Origin: Chitinophaga sp. SYP-B3965 | Lineage (GTDB): Bacteria; Bacteroidota; Bacteroidia; Chitinophagales; Chitinophagaceae | DNA: 64,000 bases | Direction: 5' to 3' | NCBI RefSeq assembly: GCF_009647655.1 | Contig: NZ_WJFD01000006.1 | Location: 62,001-126,000, forward strand | Part shown: one piece after another, positions 9,589 through 18,797 of the stretch | How the letters are laid out: each line of letters opens with the position of its first letter | Position numbering within the stretch: position 1 is the first letter of the stretch | Translations under genes and position numbers: made by a program | The notes under the pieces: generated by a model | The model's database searches: none | The model's input: only the letters and a program-made list of their open reading frames with translations | Told to the model about the DNA's origin: nothing

Positions 9589-12500
9589 TCATTTCCGCAT
9601 GACAGATGCATAGGCCGATGGAAGCATATTGTAGGCCATTTTGAAGTAACGTGCAAAATACTTGGGATTATTGAATCCTACTTCGTAGGCTACCTCGGTA
9701 ATATTCATTTCCGTTTGGGTCAGTAACTGCGCAGCCCGCTGAAGGCGAACAGTACGAATGAACTCTATAGGGGAATGCCCGGTAAGGGAAAAAATGCGCC
9801 GATATACGGATACCCGGTTCATGCACAATTGCCGGCTCAGCATTTCCACAGAGAAGCTGGCTTCCGACAGGTGTTTTTCTACTATTTCCAGGACGCGTTG
9901 CATGAATTTGTCGTCTGCCGTCATCGTATTGGCGTTCTGCATGTTAGGCTGAGGGATCACCAATTGTACAGGTACCTGCCTGGCCAGGATGTTGCGCACA
10001 CGGGAAAGCATGATCTCGAAGTTGAAGGGTTTCACCATGTAATCCACAGCACCACTTTCCAACCCTTTTAATTGTGTCTCTTCTGTATCCATAGCAGTGA
10101 GCAGGATCACAGGAATATGACGGGTACGGGCATCTCCCCCTATCTTTTTACAGAGGTCTACGCCATCCATTAAGGGCATGTTCACATCACTTACTACAAG
10201 GTCCGGCAGGGCGCTCAGTATTTTTTGCCATCCATCTGCCCCATCAGTTGCCTCCAGGATATCGTACCATTCTTTCAGATTGTCCTTCAGGTAAAACCGG
10301 AAATCATCATTATCTTCTACAATCAGGATTCGCTGATTTTTGCGGAGTTTCCTTTTTTCAGGGCCGGCAGGTTGTGCAACGGGCAATTCCGTCTGAGACA
10401 ACACTATCGGAAAACGGAGAGTAAAGAGGGTGCCTTCATCTACTTTACTTTCCACAGCAATGCTCCCGTTGCATAACCTCACAAACTCTCTGCTGATGGC
10501 CAGTCCGATTCCACTGCCCTGATGTACGAATTGTCCCGGCGTATCCAGTTGAAAATAGCGTTCAAATATTTTCTCCTGTCTTTCTTCCGGAATGCCAATG
10601 CCGGTATCTTTTATCTGCAGTTCCAGGGCCAGGCCCTGAACATTGGCAGTAACCGTCACGCTACCACCTTCAGGTGTGAATTTAAAAGCGTTGGATAACA
10701 GATTAAAAAGGATACGCTCCATTTTATCGTGGTCAAAAAGGGCCTGGAGTTGTGTGCAGTTGGTATGATAGGCAAAAGCTACTCCTTTTCTTTCCGCAAG
10801 GTCTGTAAAGGAATCCACCGTTTCATGAATAAAAGCCATCAGGTCTCCTGCCACCGGTTCGGTTTTCAGTTCCTTCATTTCCATTTTACGGAAATCCATC
10901 AGCTGGTTCACCAGGTTCAATAACCTGCGGGCATTGCGGCGAATGAGCTGAAATTTCTGTTTATCGTCCGGGTCTTTGGTTTGTTTAATAATTTCTTCAA
11001 TAGGCGCCAGGATAAGTGATACCGGTGTTCTGAACTCATGGCTCACATTGGTCAGCAGTTTGATCTTCATCATATCCAGATCATGGAGGCGCTGTGCTTC
11101 CCTGCGCTCCTGCTGTAGTGCAAAACGGCGGTGCGCACGCTGAATGATCATTTTACGGGAAAAGAAAAGCAGGCCAGCTCCAAGCAGCAGATATAACCCG
11201 TAAGCCCAGATCGTTTTCCAGAAGGGAGGCAGAATAATTATCCTCAGCGAAATACCCTCTTCGTTCCATACCCCGTCCTCATTAGCTGCTTTCAGATGTA
11301 ATGTATATTCACCCGGATTGATATTAGTATATGAGATGCGGCGTGTTTTGCCATCAGTGGTCACCCAGTCTTTATTAAACCCTTCCAATGAATAAGCGTA
11401 ACGGTTCTTACGGGTATTGATAAAGTTCAGCGCTGCAAAGTCTATGGAAAAATCGTTCTCATTGTACCGCAGGGTGATTTCGCGGGTTTCCGGCAGCGCC
11501 GTTGGTAACATCACATGTTGCTGTCTTTTTTCATTTACCGCTACCGGTTTATTTAAGATCTGCAGGCCGGTAAATACGAGTATCGGTTCAAACCGGTTTT
11601 GCCGTACGTCCGCAGGATTGAAGATGTTAAAACCATCCGCCCCGCCAAACATCAGTTCTCCTGATCTCAGTTTCAATGCTGCGCTTGCGTTAAAGGCCCT
11701 TCCCTGCAAACCATCATCTTCATCATAATTCCTGCAATGGATACGGATGCCGTTATGGTCCTGTTCTATCGTAACCCGGCTCAGGCCATTGGAGGTGCTC
11801 ACCCATAACTGGTGATTATTATCTTCCAGGATGCAGTTGATGTTATTATCCGGTAAACCGTCCTCTATGCGGAAAGACTTAAAGGTGCCTGTTTTTGCAT
11901 TGTATACATTCAATCCTTCACGGGTACCGGCCCACATATTTCCCCAGCTATCACAATGCAGTGAGGTCACATTATCATTACTGAGGTTATGCGTGCGGTT
12001 CAGCAATTGGGAAAAAGTGCCTTTTTCCTTGTCCATCACATCTATTCCATATGCAGTGCCGATCCAAAGATCACCATCCTTACTTTCCGCGAATGCAGAT
12101 ACAAAATCAGAATGAATGGAGTTCGGTAATTTGGTGCTATTGTGATAGAAGATCCCGTTTCCCGGATCAAAACGATCTAAACCTCCACCCAGCGTACCCA
12201 CCCAAAAATTGTTCCGCTGATCACGGAAGATCTTCAGCACGGTTTTGCTGGACAGGCTGTTGGGATCTTCCGGATTATGCCGGAAGTGCGTAAAACGGTT
12301 ATTGCTGTAGTAATCCATTCCCCCGAAATAATATCCGATCCAGAGACTGTTGTAAGCATCTATATACAGGCTCACTATCACATCATTGCTGATACTGTTA
12401 TCATCTGCGGCATTATGTTTAAACTGGCGGAAAGTATTGGCTTTGCGATCAAAATAGAGCAATCCGCCACCGTTTGTACCGATCCAGAGATTACCTTTCC

Positions 12501-13605
12501 GGTCTTCCACAAAACAGTTCACATCATTGTAACTGAGGCTTTGGGGATTGCCCTGTTTATTTTTATAGAGCGAGAATTTCATTTTATTCTCCGCGTAATA
12601 ACTGATCCCTCTTTTATAGGTCCCGCACCAGATAATACCCTGATTGTCTTTATACAATGGATATATAGCATCCTCTGCAACACTCTTCACATCTTCCTGC
12701 TGATTCGTGAGGAACCTGGAGGAAAAATCCTTTTTATCAATGATATTAATACCACCATGATCTGTCCCGATCCAGATCAGCCCATGGTTGTCCTGGATCA
12801 CACTGTTCACGATATCGTTATTCAGGATCCGCTGTTTTCGGGAAAGCTGTTTTGCCACGCCGGACACGGGATTGAAATACAATACCCCATAGTCAGTATT
12901 GGGTGTATATACCCAAAGTTCATGCTGCGCGTCTATAAAAAGCTGCAATGCAAAGGGGCTGGGTTTTACTAAAGCACACAAGGCATCCGTCCGGTGAACG
13001 ATCTTATTGGTACGCGTATCCATCTTTGAGATACTGCCATTCAGGAAGAGAATATAGAGGAAATGCTCTCCATCCATTTTTATATCAGCAATACCGGCCT
13101 TTTCTTTTGGTAAAATAATGCGAACGCCCCTGTTCTGATCTGTAATGCGATACAGACCGGAATCCGTATACGCTACCCAGCATACATTGCCTGCCCGGAG
13201 CATACTATTTGCCCCCAAAGAGGGCATCCCCAGGTTACGGAGCCAGCCTGCCGCATTGGTAAATTGTTCCTTTACCGGATCGTAGATATTATCGCCGTTC
13301 CTGGTTTTAATGAACAAACAGTTGCCGGGAGCCGGAAATATATGCGTAATGTAATCATCGTTGAGGGAAAGGGAATCAGACAGGCTGTGGCGGAAGATCC
13401 TGAAATTATTGCCATCATACCGGTTTAGACCGCTCATGGTACCGAACCAGAGAAACCCTTTTGTATCTTTATAAATACAATTTACCTGGTTGCTGGAAAG
13501 GCCATTATGGATATTCAGTGTTGAAAATTGCACAGGTTCCTGCTGTGCATAGGTTACCTGCAGCAGGGAGAGCAGAAGTGGAACGAGGAAAAATTTCTTT
13601 AACAT
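9589..13605 (-). CDS. hybrid two-component system sensor/regulator (HTCS)
   Basis: A 1338-residue single-chain regulator. Order of parts: signal peptide (1-20); two seven-bladed propellers made of repeated LWIGT-type blades (about 25-690); Y_Y_Y domain (about 730-792); one membrane helix (798-818); HisKA with phospho-acceptor His856 in NVSHEFRT; HATPase_c (about 950-1067, with the DTGIGIPEE and GSGIGLAI boxes); receiver domain (1092-1205) with phospho-acceptor Asp1140 in VVSDVNMPLMDG and Lys1192; and an AraC-type DNA-binding domain (about 1235-1335). The periplasmic part binds an oligosaccharide and the cytoplasmic end activates transcription. It stands directly upstream of susC in the same orientation and is the evident regulator of the locus. 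All key residues are present. Confidence 0.96.
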   Translation of the reverse strand: MLKKFFLVPLLLSLLQVTYAQQEPVQFSTLNIHNGLSSNQVNCIYKDTKGFLWFGTMSGLNRYDGNNFRIFRHSLSDSLSLNDDYITHIFPAPGNCLFIKTRNGDNIYDPVKEQFTNAAGWLRNLGMPSLGANSMLRAGNVCWVAYTDSGLYRITDQNRGVRIILPKEKAGIADIKMDGEHFLYILFLNGSISKMDTRTNKIVHRTDALCALVKPSPFALQLFIDAQHELWVYTPNTDYGVLYFNPVSGVAKQLSRKQRILNNDIVNSVIQDNHGLIWIGTDHGGINIIDKKDFSSRFLTNQQEDVKSVAEDAIYPLYKDNQGIIWCGTYKRGISYYAENKMKFSLYKNKQGNPQSLSYNDVNCFVEDRKGNLWIGTNGGGLLYFDRKANTFRQFKHNAADDNSISNDVIVSLYIDAYNSLWIGYYFGGMDYYSNNRFTHFRHNPEDPNSLSSKTVLKIFRDQRNNFWVGTLGGGLDRFDPGNGIFYHNSTKLPNSIHSDFVSAFAESKDGDLWIGTAYGIDVMDKEKGTFSQLLNRTHNLSNDNVTSLHCDSWGNMWAGTREGLNVYNAKTGTFKSFRIEDGLPDNNINCILEDNNHQLWVSTSNGLSRVTIEQDHNGIRIHCRNYDEDDGLQGRAFNASAALKLRSGELMFGGADGFNIFNPADVRQNRFEPILVFTGLQILNKPVAVNEKRQQHVMLPTALPETREITLRYNENDFSIDFAALNFINTRKNRYAYSLEGFNKDWVTTDGKTRRISYTNINPGEYTLHLKAANEDGVWNEEGISLRIIILPPFWKTIWAYGLYLLLGAGLLFFSRKMIIQRAHRRFALQQERREAQRLHDLDMMKIKLLTNVSHEFRTPVSLILAPIEEIIKQTKDPDDKQKFQLIRRNARRLLNLVNQLMDFRKMEMKELKTEPVAGDLMAFIHETVDSFTDLAERKGVAFAYHTNCTQLQALFDHDKMERILFNLLSNAFKFTPEGGSVTVTANVQGLALELQIKDTGIGIPEERQEKIFERYFQLDTPGQFVHQGSGIGLAISREFVRLCNGSIAVESKVDEGTLFTLRFPIVLSQTELPVAQPAGPEKRKLRKNQRILIVEDNDDFRFYLKDNLKEWYDILEATDGADGWQKILSALPDLVVSDVNMPLMDGVDLCKKIGGDARTRHIPVILLTAMDTEETQLKGLESGAVDYMVKPFNFEIMLSRVRNILARQVPVQLVIPQPNMQNANTMTADDKFMQRVLEIVEKHLSEASFSVEMLSRQLCMNRVSVYRRIFSLTGHSPIEFIRTVRLQRAAQLLTQTEMNITEVAYEVGFNNPKYFARYFKMAYNMLPSAYASVMRK

Positions 13606-13737
13606 GGAATTATAGATACTGCCAAGGTGAATATACCTATTTAAGCTGAAATATCCATGTGCCGGGAGTGTACAAAAAAAGCATATTTATTATTTGATGA
13701 AATTTATTAGTAAATTCTAAGCTATTCTATCATCAAC

Positions 13738-14583
13738 ATGCATAAAGTGAAAATTGAGCATTTTTACCCAAAAGATCCTATACTCCGGCAATGCATTGAA
13801 TACTATTATTTCCTCAAAACGGATGCGGCTGACTTCATCAGCAAATACTACGTTTTCCCCAATACCCTTCAGGCTTTCAATATACATAAACATGCCACCT
13901 GCCAGATCGAACCTTTTTCCACAAAGGTATCGGGGCAGCCCGGTGATGCCCATCTGATAATCGCCCAGGGAAAACATGAACTCCCCCTGTATGTTGAATT
14001 ATCAGGAATACTAGACAAAATAACGATTGTATTTAAGCCGCTTGGATTAAACCATTTTATAGAAAGTCCGCTATCCGAGCTCACTCCGCATGCATCGCAG
14101 ATCATTACATGCTGGCACAATGAACAATTCCTGCATTCCTTTTTTGGCGCGGAAAATAATGACGAGCGGATAGCGATCCTCGAAATATTCCTGTTAGATC
14201 TTTATAAACCTATACCTTTTCAGGAACAGCTGATGCAGGCCGTTGAATACCTGATGGATTTTGAGACGGAGCGGCCTGTTCAGGAAATTATCACAAAGTC
14301 AGGCCTCAATACAAGGTCGTTTAATCGCTTATTCCTGAAGAATGTGGGCGTATCCCCTGTTGGTTTTCGTAAAATTGCCCGTTTTAGAAATTCACTCAGG
14401 GACAAACTCTTTCATGAAAAATTCAAAACACTCACGGATATCAGCTATCGCAGCAATTTCTATGACCAGGCTTACTTCATTAAGATCTACCGGAAACTGA
14501 CAGGCCATAACCCCTCCCGTTTTTTTGAGGCTATTGATAAACTGGCTGATGACCGGTTAATTATGAAATTTATTCAGGAATGA
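13738..14583 (+). CDS. AraC family transcriptional regulator
   Basis: A 281-residue regulator with an N-terminal sensing domain (about 1-150, starting YPKDPILRQCIEYYYFLKT, as in the DUF6597-type AraC proteins of Bacteroidota) and a C-terminal double helix-turn-helix (about 170-268). The first helix unit carries PVQEIITKSGLNTRSFNRLFLKNVG-like content and the second ends in SNFYDQAYFIKIYRKLTGHNPSRF, the AraC signature. It is followed after 57 bases by the secreted esterase-like gene on the same strand, its most likely partner or target. It diverges from the hybrid sensor gene, 132 bases away. The ligand is unknown. Confidence 0.9.
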   Translation: MHKVKIEHFYPKDPILRQCIEYYYFLKTDAADFISKYYVFPNTLQAFNIHKHATCQIEPFSTKVSGQPGDAHLIIAQGKHELPLYVELSGILDKITIVFKPLGLNHFIESPLSELTPHASQIITCWHNEQFLHSFFGAENNDERIAILEIFLLDLYKPIPFQEQLMQAVEYLMDFETERPVQEIITKSGLNTRSFNRLFLKNVGVSPVGFRKIARFRNSLRDKLFHEKFKTLTDISYRSNFYDQAYFIKIYRKLTGHNPSRFFEAIDKLADDRLIMKFIQE

Positions 14584-14640
14584 AGCCAGTTTGTCCAAAA
14601 AATACAATTCCCTGGCCAGCTGTTAGGTGATATTTGCTTT

Positions 14641-16230
14641 ATGAAGTTCTTAGCATCTTTCTGGCTGGTGATCATAAGTATTACTTCAGCCTATGCACAA
14701 ATTGATTCCGTTTCGGTCTATCACAACCGGGCCTTTGAGCATTACAACCGAAAGGATTATGCAGGCTGCCTGTTCTGGAGTAAAAAGATGTTCCAAACCA
14801 ATCAAAGCGATTACCGGAACAACTACAACCTTTACCGAGTTGCTATTAGCGCCTGCCAGGTAAACCAGCCAGCTGAGGCAATGGCTTATTTTACAGAGCT
14901 GGTTGATGAGCACCTGCATTATTCTATGTACTATAACTTTGCCAGCGACAGCATTTTACTGACCTGTGTGCGGGATGCTGAGATCTGGAAGAAAGCTATC
15001 GCTAATACCAAACCCGGATACGACTCTGCAGAAACTGCAAACGAGCTGTATTACGAAGGAATTATGGATACAACCAGGCGGCTAAACCATTCGCCCTTGC
15101 TTAGTGAGCAATACCTGGCCAATCTTTTTACCACCAAAAGCTTTGATAAGATATATCAAACGCTTAAGAACTATCATCAGTACGAAACTCCGCCGGTGTC
15201 TGGTCATTGGACGCTGTACAACATACGGATGAATGATACGCTTACCGTTCCCTTCCTGGTTTATATCCCTAAAGCGTACAAACCCGGTCAAAAAACACCG
15301 CTCTATTTATTCCTGCAGGGAGCAGTCCGCGGCCGGAAACAGTTCATGGTCAGGGGGAATATTCCTGTCTATGATAGCCCTGTATTATATAAAGCTATAG
15401 AAAAAGGGGCTTTTATCATCTATCCCTTTGCCCGCACAGATGTAAACTGGTTATATCATCCTATAGCTTTCCAGGCGATCCTGAAAGAGATCGCCTTCGT
15501 TAAATCACTTTATAATATTGATGACAACCGTGTGTACTTAGCTGGTCACTCAAATGGAGGGGAAGGCACATTTTATTTTGCGATCAACCAGCCAACACCG
15601 TTTGCCTCATTTCTTGCATTAAACTATTTCCCCCAGTCCCACATTACCAATACGCTGCTTATAAACCTCACGAATAACAGGACGTTTTACGGAGTAAGCG
15701 CCAGAAAAGATCACATCTTTGACTTCCGGAAAGTGGACAGTATATATAATTATGCCAAAGGAATAGGCTGCAGGTGGCAGAACTACAGTTTCGATGGAGA
15801 TCATGGCTTAGCTTATAATAACAGCGGGCAAATCGCCTTTACTTATGATACGTTAATGTCTGCAGAACGACATCCATTTCCCGGCACAATTAAATGGGAA
15901 ACAGACAATGTAAATAATGGACGGTGTGACTGGATTGAAATTACAGCGTTAGATACAGCCGCTAATAATCATCGAAAAACAGGTGTTATAGAAGCAGCTG
16001 TTAAAGGAAATGAAATCACCATCAGGACTTCCGCTATTAAACAATTCAGCTTTTATGTTTACCCGGAATTAGTTGATATAACTAAACCGCTTTTCTTTGT
16101 GATCAACGGGAAGGCGCCCCGCCGCATACAGGTACAAAAGAACAAAGAGCATTTAAAAGCTGCTTTCCTGGATACAAAAGACCGGACATTACTGCCGGTA
16201 CAAAAAATCACCATACAGGTAGATGAATAA
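14641..16230 (+). CDS. secreted TPR-containing alpha/beta-hydrolase (esterase-like)
   Basis: A 529-residue exported protein. Residues 1-19 are a signal peptide ending SAYAQ. Residues about 25-110 resemble TPR helices (YNRKDYAGCLFWSKKMF). The hydrolase domain spans about 190-410: the nucleophile elbow GHSNGG puts Ser304 in place, GVSARKDHIF offers Asp357, and DGDHGL offers His388, giving a plausible Ser-Asp-His triad; YLFLQGAVRG is a likely oxyanion loop. A C-terminal beta domain follows to 529. It is probably a periplasmic esterase or peptidase-like hydrolase of the PHB depolymerase/Esterase_phd type. The joining of TPR helices to such a hydrolase is unusual. The gene ends 14 bases before the convergent reductase gene. 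Confidence 0.75.
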   Translation: MKFLASFWLVIISITSAYAQIDSVSVYHNRAFEHYNRKDYAGCLFWSKKMFQTNQSDYRNNYNLYRVAISACQVNQPAEAMAYFTELVDEHLHYSMYYNFASDSILLTCVRDAEIWKKAIANTKPGYDSAETANELYYEGIMDTTRRLNHSPLLSEQYLANLFTTKSFDKIYQTLKNYHQYETPPVSGHWTLYNIRMNDTLTVPFLVYIPKAYKPGQKTPLYLFLQGAVRGRKQFMVRGNIPVYDSPVLYKAIEKGAFIIYPFARTDVNWLYHPIAFQAILKEIAFVKSLYNIDDNRVYLAGHSNGGEGTFYFAINQPTPFASFLALNYFPQSHITNTLLINLTNNRTFYGVSARKDHIFDFRKVDSIYNYAKGIGCRWQNYSFDGDHGLAYNNSGQIAFTYDTLMSAERHPFPGTIKWETDNVNNGRCDWIEITALDTAANNHRKTGVIEAAVKGNEITIRTSAIKQFSFYVYPELVDITKPLFFVINGKAPRRIQVQKNKEHLKAAFLDTKDRTLLPVQKITIQVDE

Positions 16231-16244
16231 AGAAGAAGCCGGGC

Positions 16245-16808
16245 TTAGCGTAGTACCTTCTCATAGGTCTCCAGGATGATCCCCGACTTATATCCTTTAA
16301 CATCCAGCAGTTTCAATTTATGCCGCTCCTTAATATCTTTAAATAACGGTTTCCCCTGCCCCAAAATAACAGGATGCACCGCCAGTCTGAATACATCGAT
16401 CAGGTCCAGGTTAAGAAAAGTTGTGGTCAGGTCGCTTCCACCATACAGCCAGATATCCTTACCAGGCTGTTGCTTTATATCCAGCACTGTTTCTTTAATA
16501 TTTGAATTGATAAAAACAGCATTAGTATCATCGTGTTTCATCGTCCTTGAAAAGACGTATTTCTTTTTGCTGTGCAGCAGTTTATAAGCTCCCTGAAGCT
16601 TTGCATCAGCATTTTCATCCGGCTGAACATTCCCCCACTTTTCATAACTTACCCTGCCGTAGAAGATGATATCCTTATCTGCCAGTATCTCCTGCAGGAT
16701 GTCTGCATATTCAACTTCCTCATCCCGCACCAGCCAATCCAGTTCACCCTTCGGTCCTTCAATCAAACCATCTAATGAAACAGCCAGGTTTAAAACTACT
16801 TTTTTCAT
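16245..16808 (-). CDS. dihydrofolate reductase/RibD C-terminal family protein
   Basis: A 187-residue protein starting MKKVVLNLAVSLDGLIEGPKG, the first strand of the RibD_C/DHFR-like fold. The start at 16808 matches the family start; the upstream ATG at 16835 only adds a non-conserved tail. The central part has FYGRVSYE and a conserved WLYGGSDLTTTFLNLDLIDVFRLAVHPVILGQGKPLF block, typical of YyaP/YwjB-type reductases that bind NADPH. True folate or riboflavin function is unproven in this subfamily. It lies 56 bases downstream of an AraC gene on the same strand, so the two may be cotranscribed. Confidence 0.88.
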   Translation of the reverse strand: MKKVVLNLAVSLDGLIEGPKGELDWLVRDEEVEYADILQEILADKDIIFYGRVSYEKWGNVQPDENADAKLQGAYKLLHSKKKYVFSRTMKHDDTNAVFINSNIKETVLDIKQQPGKDIWLYGGSDLTTTFLNLDLIDVFRLAVHPVILGQGKPLFKDIKERHKLKLLDVKGYKSGIILETYEKVLR

Positions 16809-16864
16809 GTTGATCTGTTTTAAATCACTGATCAATGCTACAATTTCCGTACCATGAAGAAAGA

Positions 16865-17704
16865 TTAGTTTTGAAGTGTCGCGGATCTTTCGCGGTACTG
16901 AAGAGGAGAGATACCTTCTTTGTTCTTAAAGAACCTGCTGAAGGCCTGAATGTCTTCAAAGCCCAGTTCATATGCAATTTCCTTGATCGAAAGTTTACTG
17001 TAAATGATCTGCCTGCGGGCACTGACCATGATGCGGTCATGAATAATACTTAAGGGCTGGCGTTCGGAAACAATAGAGAACAGGTTGGAAAGGGTTTTAG
17101 GGGATTTATTCAGCTTTGAAGCATAAAAGGCTACATCATGGTGTTTGGAATAATGGCCTTCTACCAGGTAGTTAAATTCCCGGATGATATCTGCCTGGCT
17201 TTTATCCAGCTTACTTAAACCGCCGGCTCTCTTTAAACTTCTCACGCTAAGTATCAGCATTCTTTTCAGGATAGATTGCAGCATTTCTTTCTGCAGTGTA
17301 TCATGCTGCCGCATTTCCGTACAGAAAGTCTGCCAGGTAGTTTCAAAACTTTCCAGGTCATTCTCATCTACAGAAATGATGGGCACGCTGGTAGCACCAT
17401 AAAACAGCAGACCTTTGCTGCCTACTTCGTTATCATGATTGATGATGCAGAAAAAGGCCTGGTTAAAGCGGATCATCCTGGCTTTTTCCAGATCGATGCT
17501 GTCTATTTTATGAAATGCCGTGAGAAAGATGATTTGGTCCTTTGCCAGTGTGTACGGAACTTTATCTATAGTAATGGCGAGCTGTTCCCCTGTATTCCAG
17601 ATCAGCGTCATATCGGTTTCTTTCACATTAAAAACAATATGACGATTGGAGCTGTTGAGTTCTACTAAGGTTAGAAATTCTTTGGACTGATCTTCGTAAA
17701 CCAT
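16865..17704 (-). CDS. AraC family transcriptional regulator
   Basis: A 279-residue regulator. The N-terminal half (about 1-150) is a cupin-like sensing domain; the C-terminal half (about 175-275) is the AraC DNA-binding domain with KLSIKEIAYELGFEDIQAF and SRFFKNKEGISPLQYR, the second helix-turn-helix signature. It is divergent from the GAPDH/flavoprotein pair with a 108-base shared upstream region, which makes those genes likely targets, and it precedes the RibD/DHFR-like gene on its own strand. The inducer cannot be told from the sequence. Confidence 0.92.
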   Translation of the reverse strand: MVYEDQSKEFLTLVELNSSNRHIVFNVKETDMTLIWNTGEQLAITIDKVPYTLAKDQIIFLTAFHKIDSIDLEKARMIRFNQAFFCIINHDNEVGSKGLLFYGATSVPIISVDENDLESFETTWQTFCTEMRQHDTLQKEMLQSILKRMLILSVRSLKRAGGLSKLDKSQADIIREFNYLVEGHYSKHHDVAFYASKLNKSPKTLSNLFSIVSERQPLSIIHDRIMVSARRQIIYSKLSIKEIAYELGFEDIQAFSRFFKNKEGISPLQYRERSATLQN

Positions 17705-17781
17705 ATTTAAAGGTACTAAATCAGGGAAAAATCGCCAACTCTTCGGGAAATGATGCCTATCTACCCTACTAATTCATATTG

Positions 17782-17789
17782 TAAATTTG
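17782..17789 (+). promoter_or_regulatory. candidate -7 promoter element upstream of GAPDH
   Basis: TAAATTTG matches TAnnTTTG and lies 23 bases before the chosen GAPDH start at 17813. It argues for that ATG over the in-frame ATG at 17750, which would lie upstream of the transcription start. Confidence 0.5.
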
Positions 17790-17812
17790 TAATACTAATA
17801 AAAATAACATCC

Positions 17813-18796
17813 ATGAAAAGAATTGCAATCAATGGCTTTGGCAGAATAGGCAGATCTTCCCTAAAGGTCATTTTAGAAAGTGAAGATCTTGAACTGGTTG
17901 GCATAAACGATCTGATGAGTATTGAGAATGCTGTTTACCTGTTGAAATACGATAGCATCTACGGCAAATACAACAAAACTGTCAGCTTTCAGAACGACCA
18001 GATCGTTATAGATAATAAATTCATACGGTACACTTCCATCAAAGACCCCGCTACACTACCCTGGAAAGAACTGAATGTGGATGTGGTGATTGAAAGCACC
18101 GGCATATTCACCAATAAAAGTGACGCAGAGAAACACATTACAGCCGGAGCACGTTTCGTAGTTATTTCCGGTCCTACAAAAGATACGCCCACTGTTGTGC
18201 ATGGTGTTAATACGGAAGAAGGAAAGGTAGCCATCTTTTCCTGCGCCAGCTGTACCACTAATAGCATCAGTCCTGTTATTGAAATATTAGGACGCAGGAT
18301 AGGGATTAAAAAAGCGATACTGAATACAACACATGCCTACACCGCTTCCCAAACCTTAGTAGATGCTCCATCAAAAAGAGAACCCAGGATGGGAAGGACT
18401 GCCGGGATGAATTTAGCGCCTGCAGCCACCGGAGCAGCTATTGCCACAACAAAGGCCTTACCACAGTATGCAGGAAAATTTGACGGTATTGCAGTAAGGG
18501 TACCAGTTCCCGTAGGTTCCATATCAGACATCACTTTTATCGCAGAACGCAACACCAGCATCGAAGAGATCAATAAGGTTTTAACAGAAGAAGCCGCTTC
18601 TCCAAGATACCACGAAGTAGTAGCCGTAACGGACGAACCACTGGTATCCACCGACATCATCAAAAGTCCGTATGCCGCTACCATAGACCTGGAGATGACA
18701 AGAGTAGTGGATGGAGACCTGGTGAAAGTAATGGCCTGGTATGATAATGAATGGGGATTCACCAATCAGATGATCAGGCAGATAAAAACATTATAA
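17813..18796 (+). CDS. gap: type I glyceraldehyde-3-phosphate dehydrogenase
   Basis: A 327-residue GAPDH. The start at 17813 gives the canonical MKRIAINGFGRIGR. Residues 1-148 form the Rossmann domain with Asp33, suggesting NAD preference. The catalytic Cys147 sits in SCASCTTN and His174 in THAYTASQ; the DAPSKREPRMGR S-loop region follows. It oxidises glyceraldehyde 3-phosphate to 1,3-bisphosphoglycerate. The residue after CTTN is Ser where glycolytic enzymes usually have Cys. Its place beside an AraC regulator and a flavin-split-barrel protein, rather than beside pgk or other glycolytic genes, suggests a secondary or stress-linked copy. The next gene begins one base after its stop. Confidence 0.93.
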   Translation: MKRIAINGFGRIGRSSLKVILESEDLELVGINDLMSIENAVYLLKYDSIYGKYNKTVSFQNDQIVIDNKFIRYTSIKDPATLPWKELNVDVVIESTGIFTNKSDAEKHITAGARFVVISGPTKDTPTVVHGVNTEEGKVAIFSCASCTTNSISPVIEILGRRIGIKKAILNTTHAYTASQTLVDAPSKREPRMGRTAGMNLAPAATGAAIATTKALPQYAGKFDGIAVRVPVPVGSISDITFIAERNTSIEEINKVLTEEAASPRYHEVVAVTDEPLVSTDIIKSPYAATIDLEMTRVVDGDLVKVMAWYDNEWGFTNQMIRQIKTL

Positions 18797-18797
18797 C

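Noticed and set aside
12277..12972. 231-codon open frame on the plus strand
   Set aside because: It lies wholly opposite the hybrid sensor gene, whose domains are intact, and its product has no recognisable features.
17750..17812. N-terminal extension of GAPDH by 21 codons
   Set aside because: The canonical GAPDH start is at 17813 and a -7 promoter element at 17782-17789 falls inside the extension.
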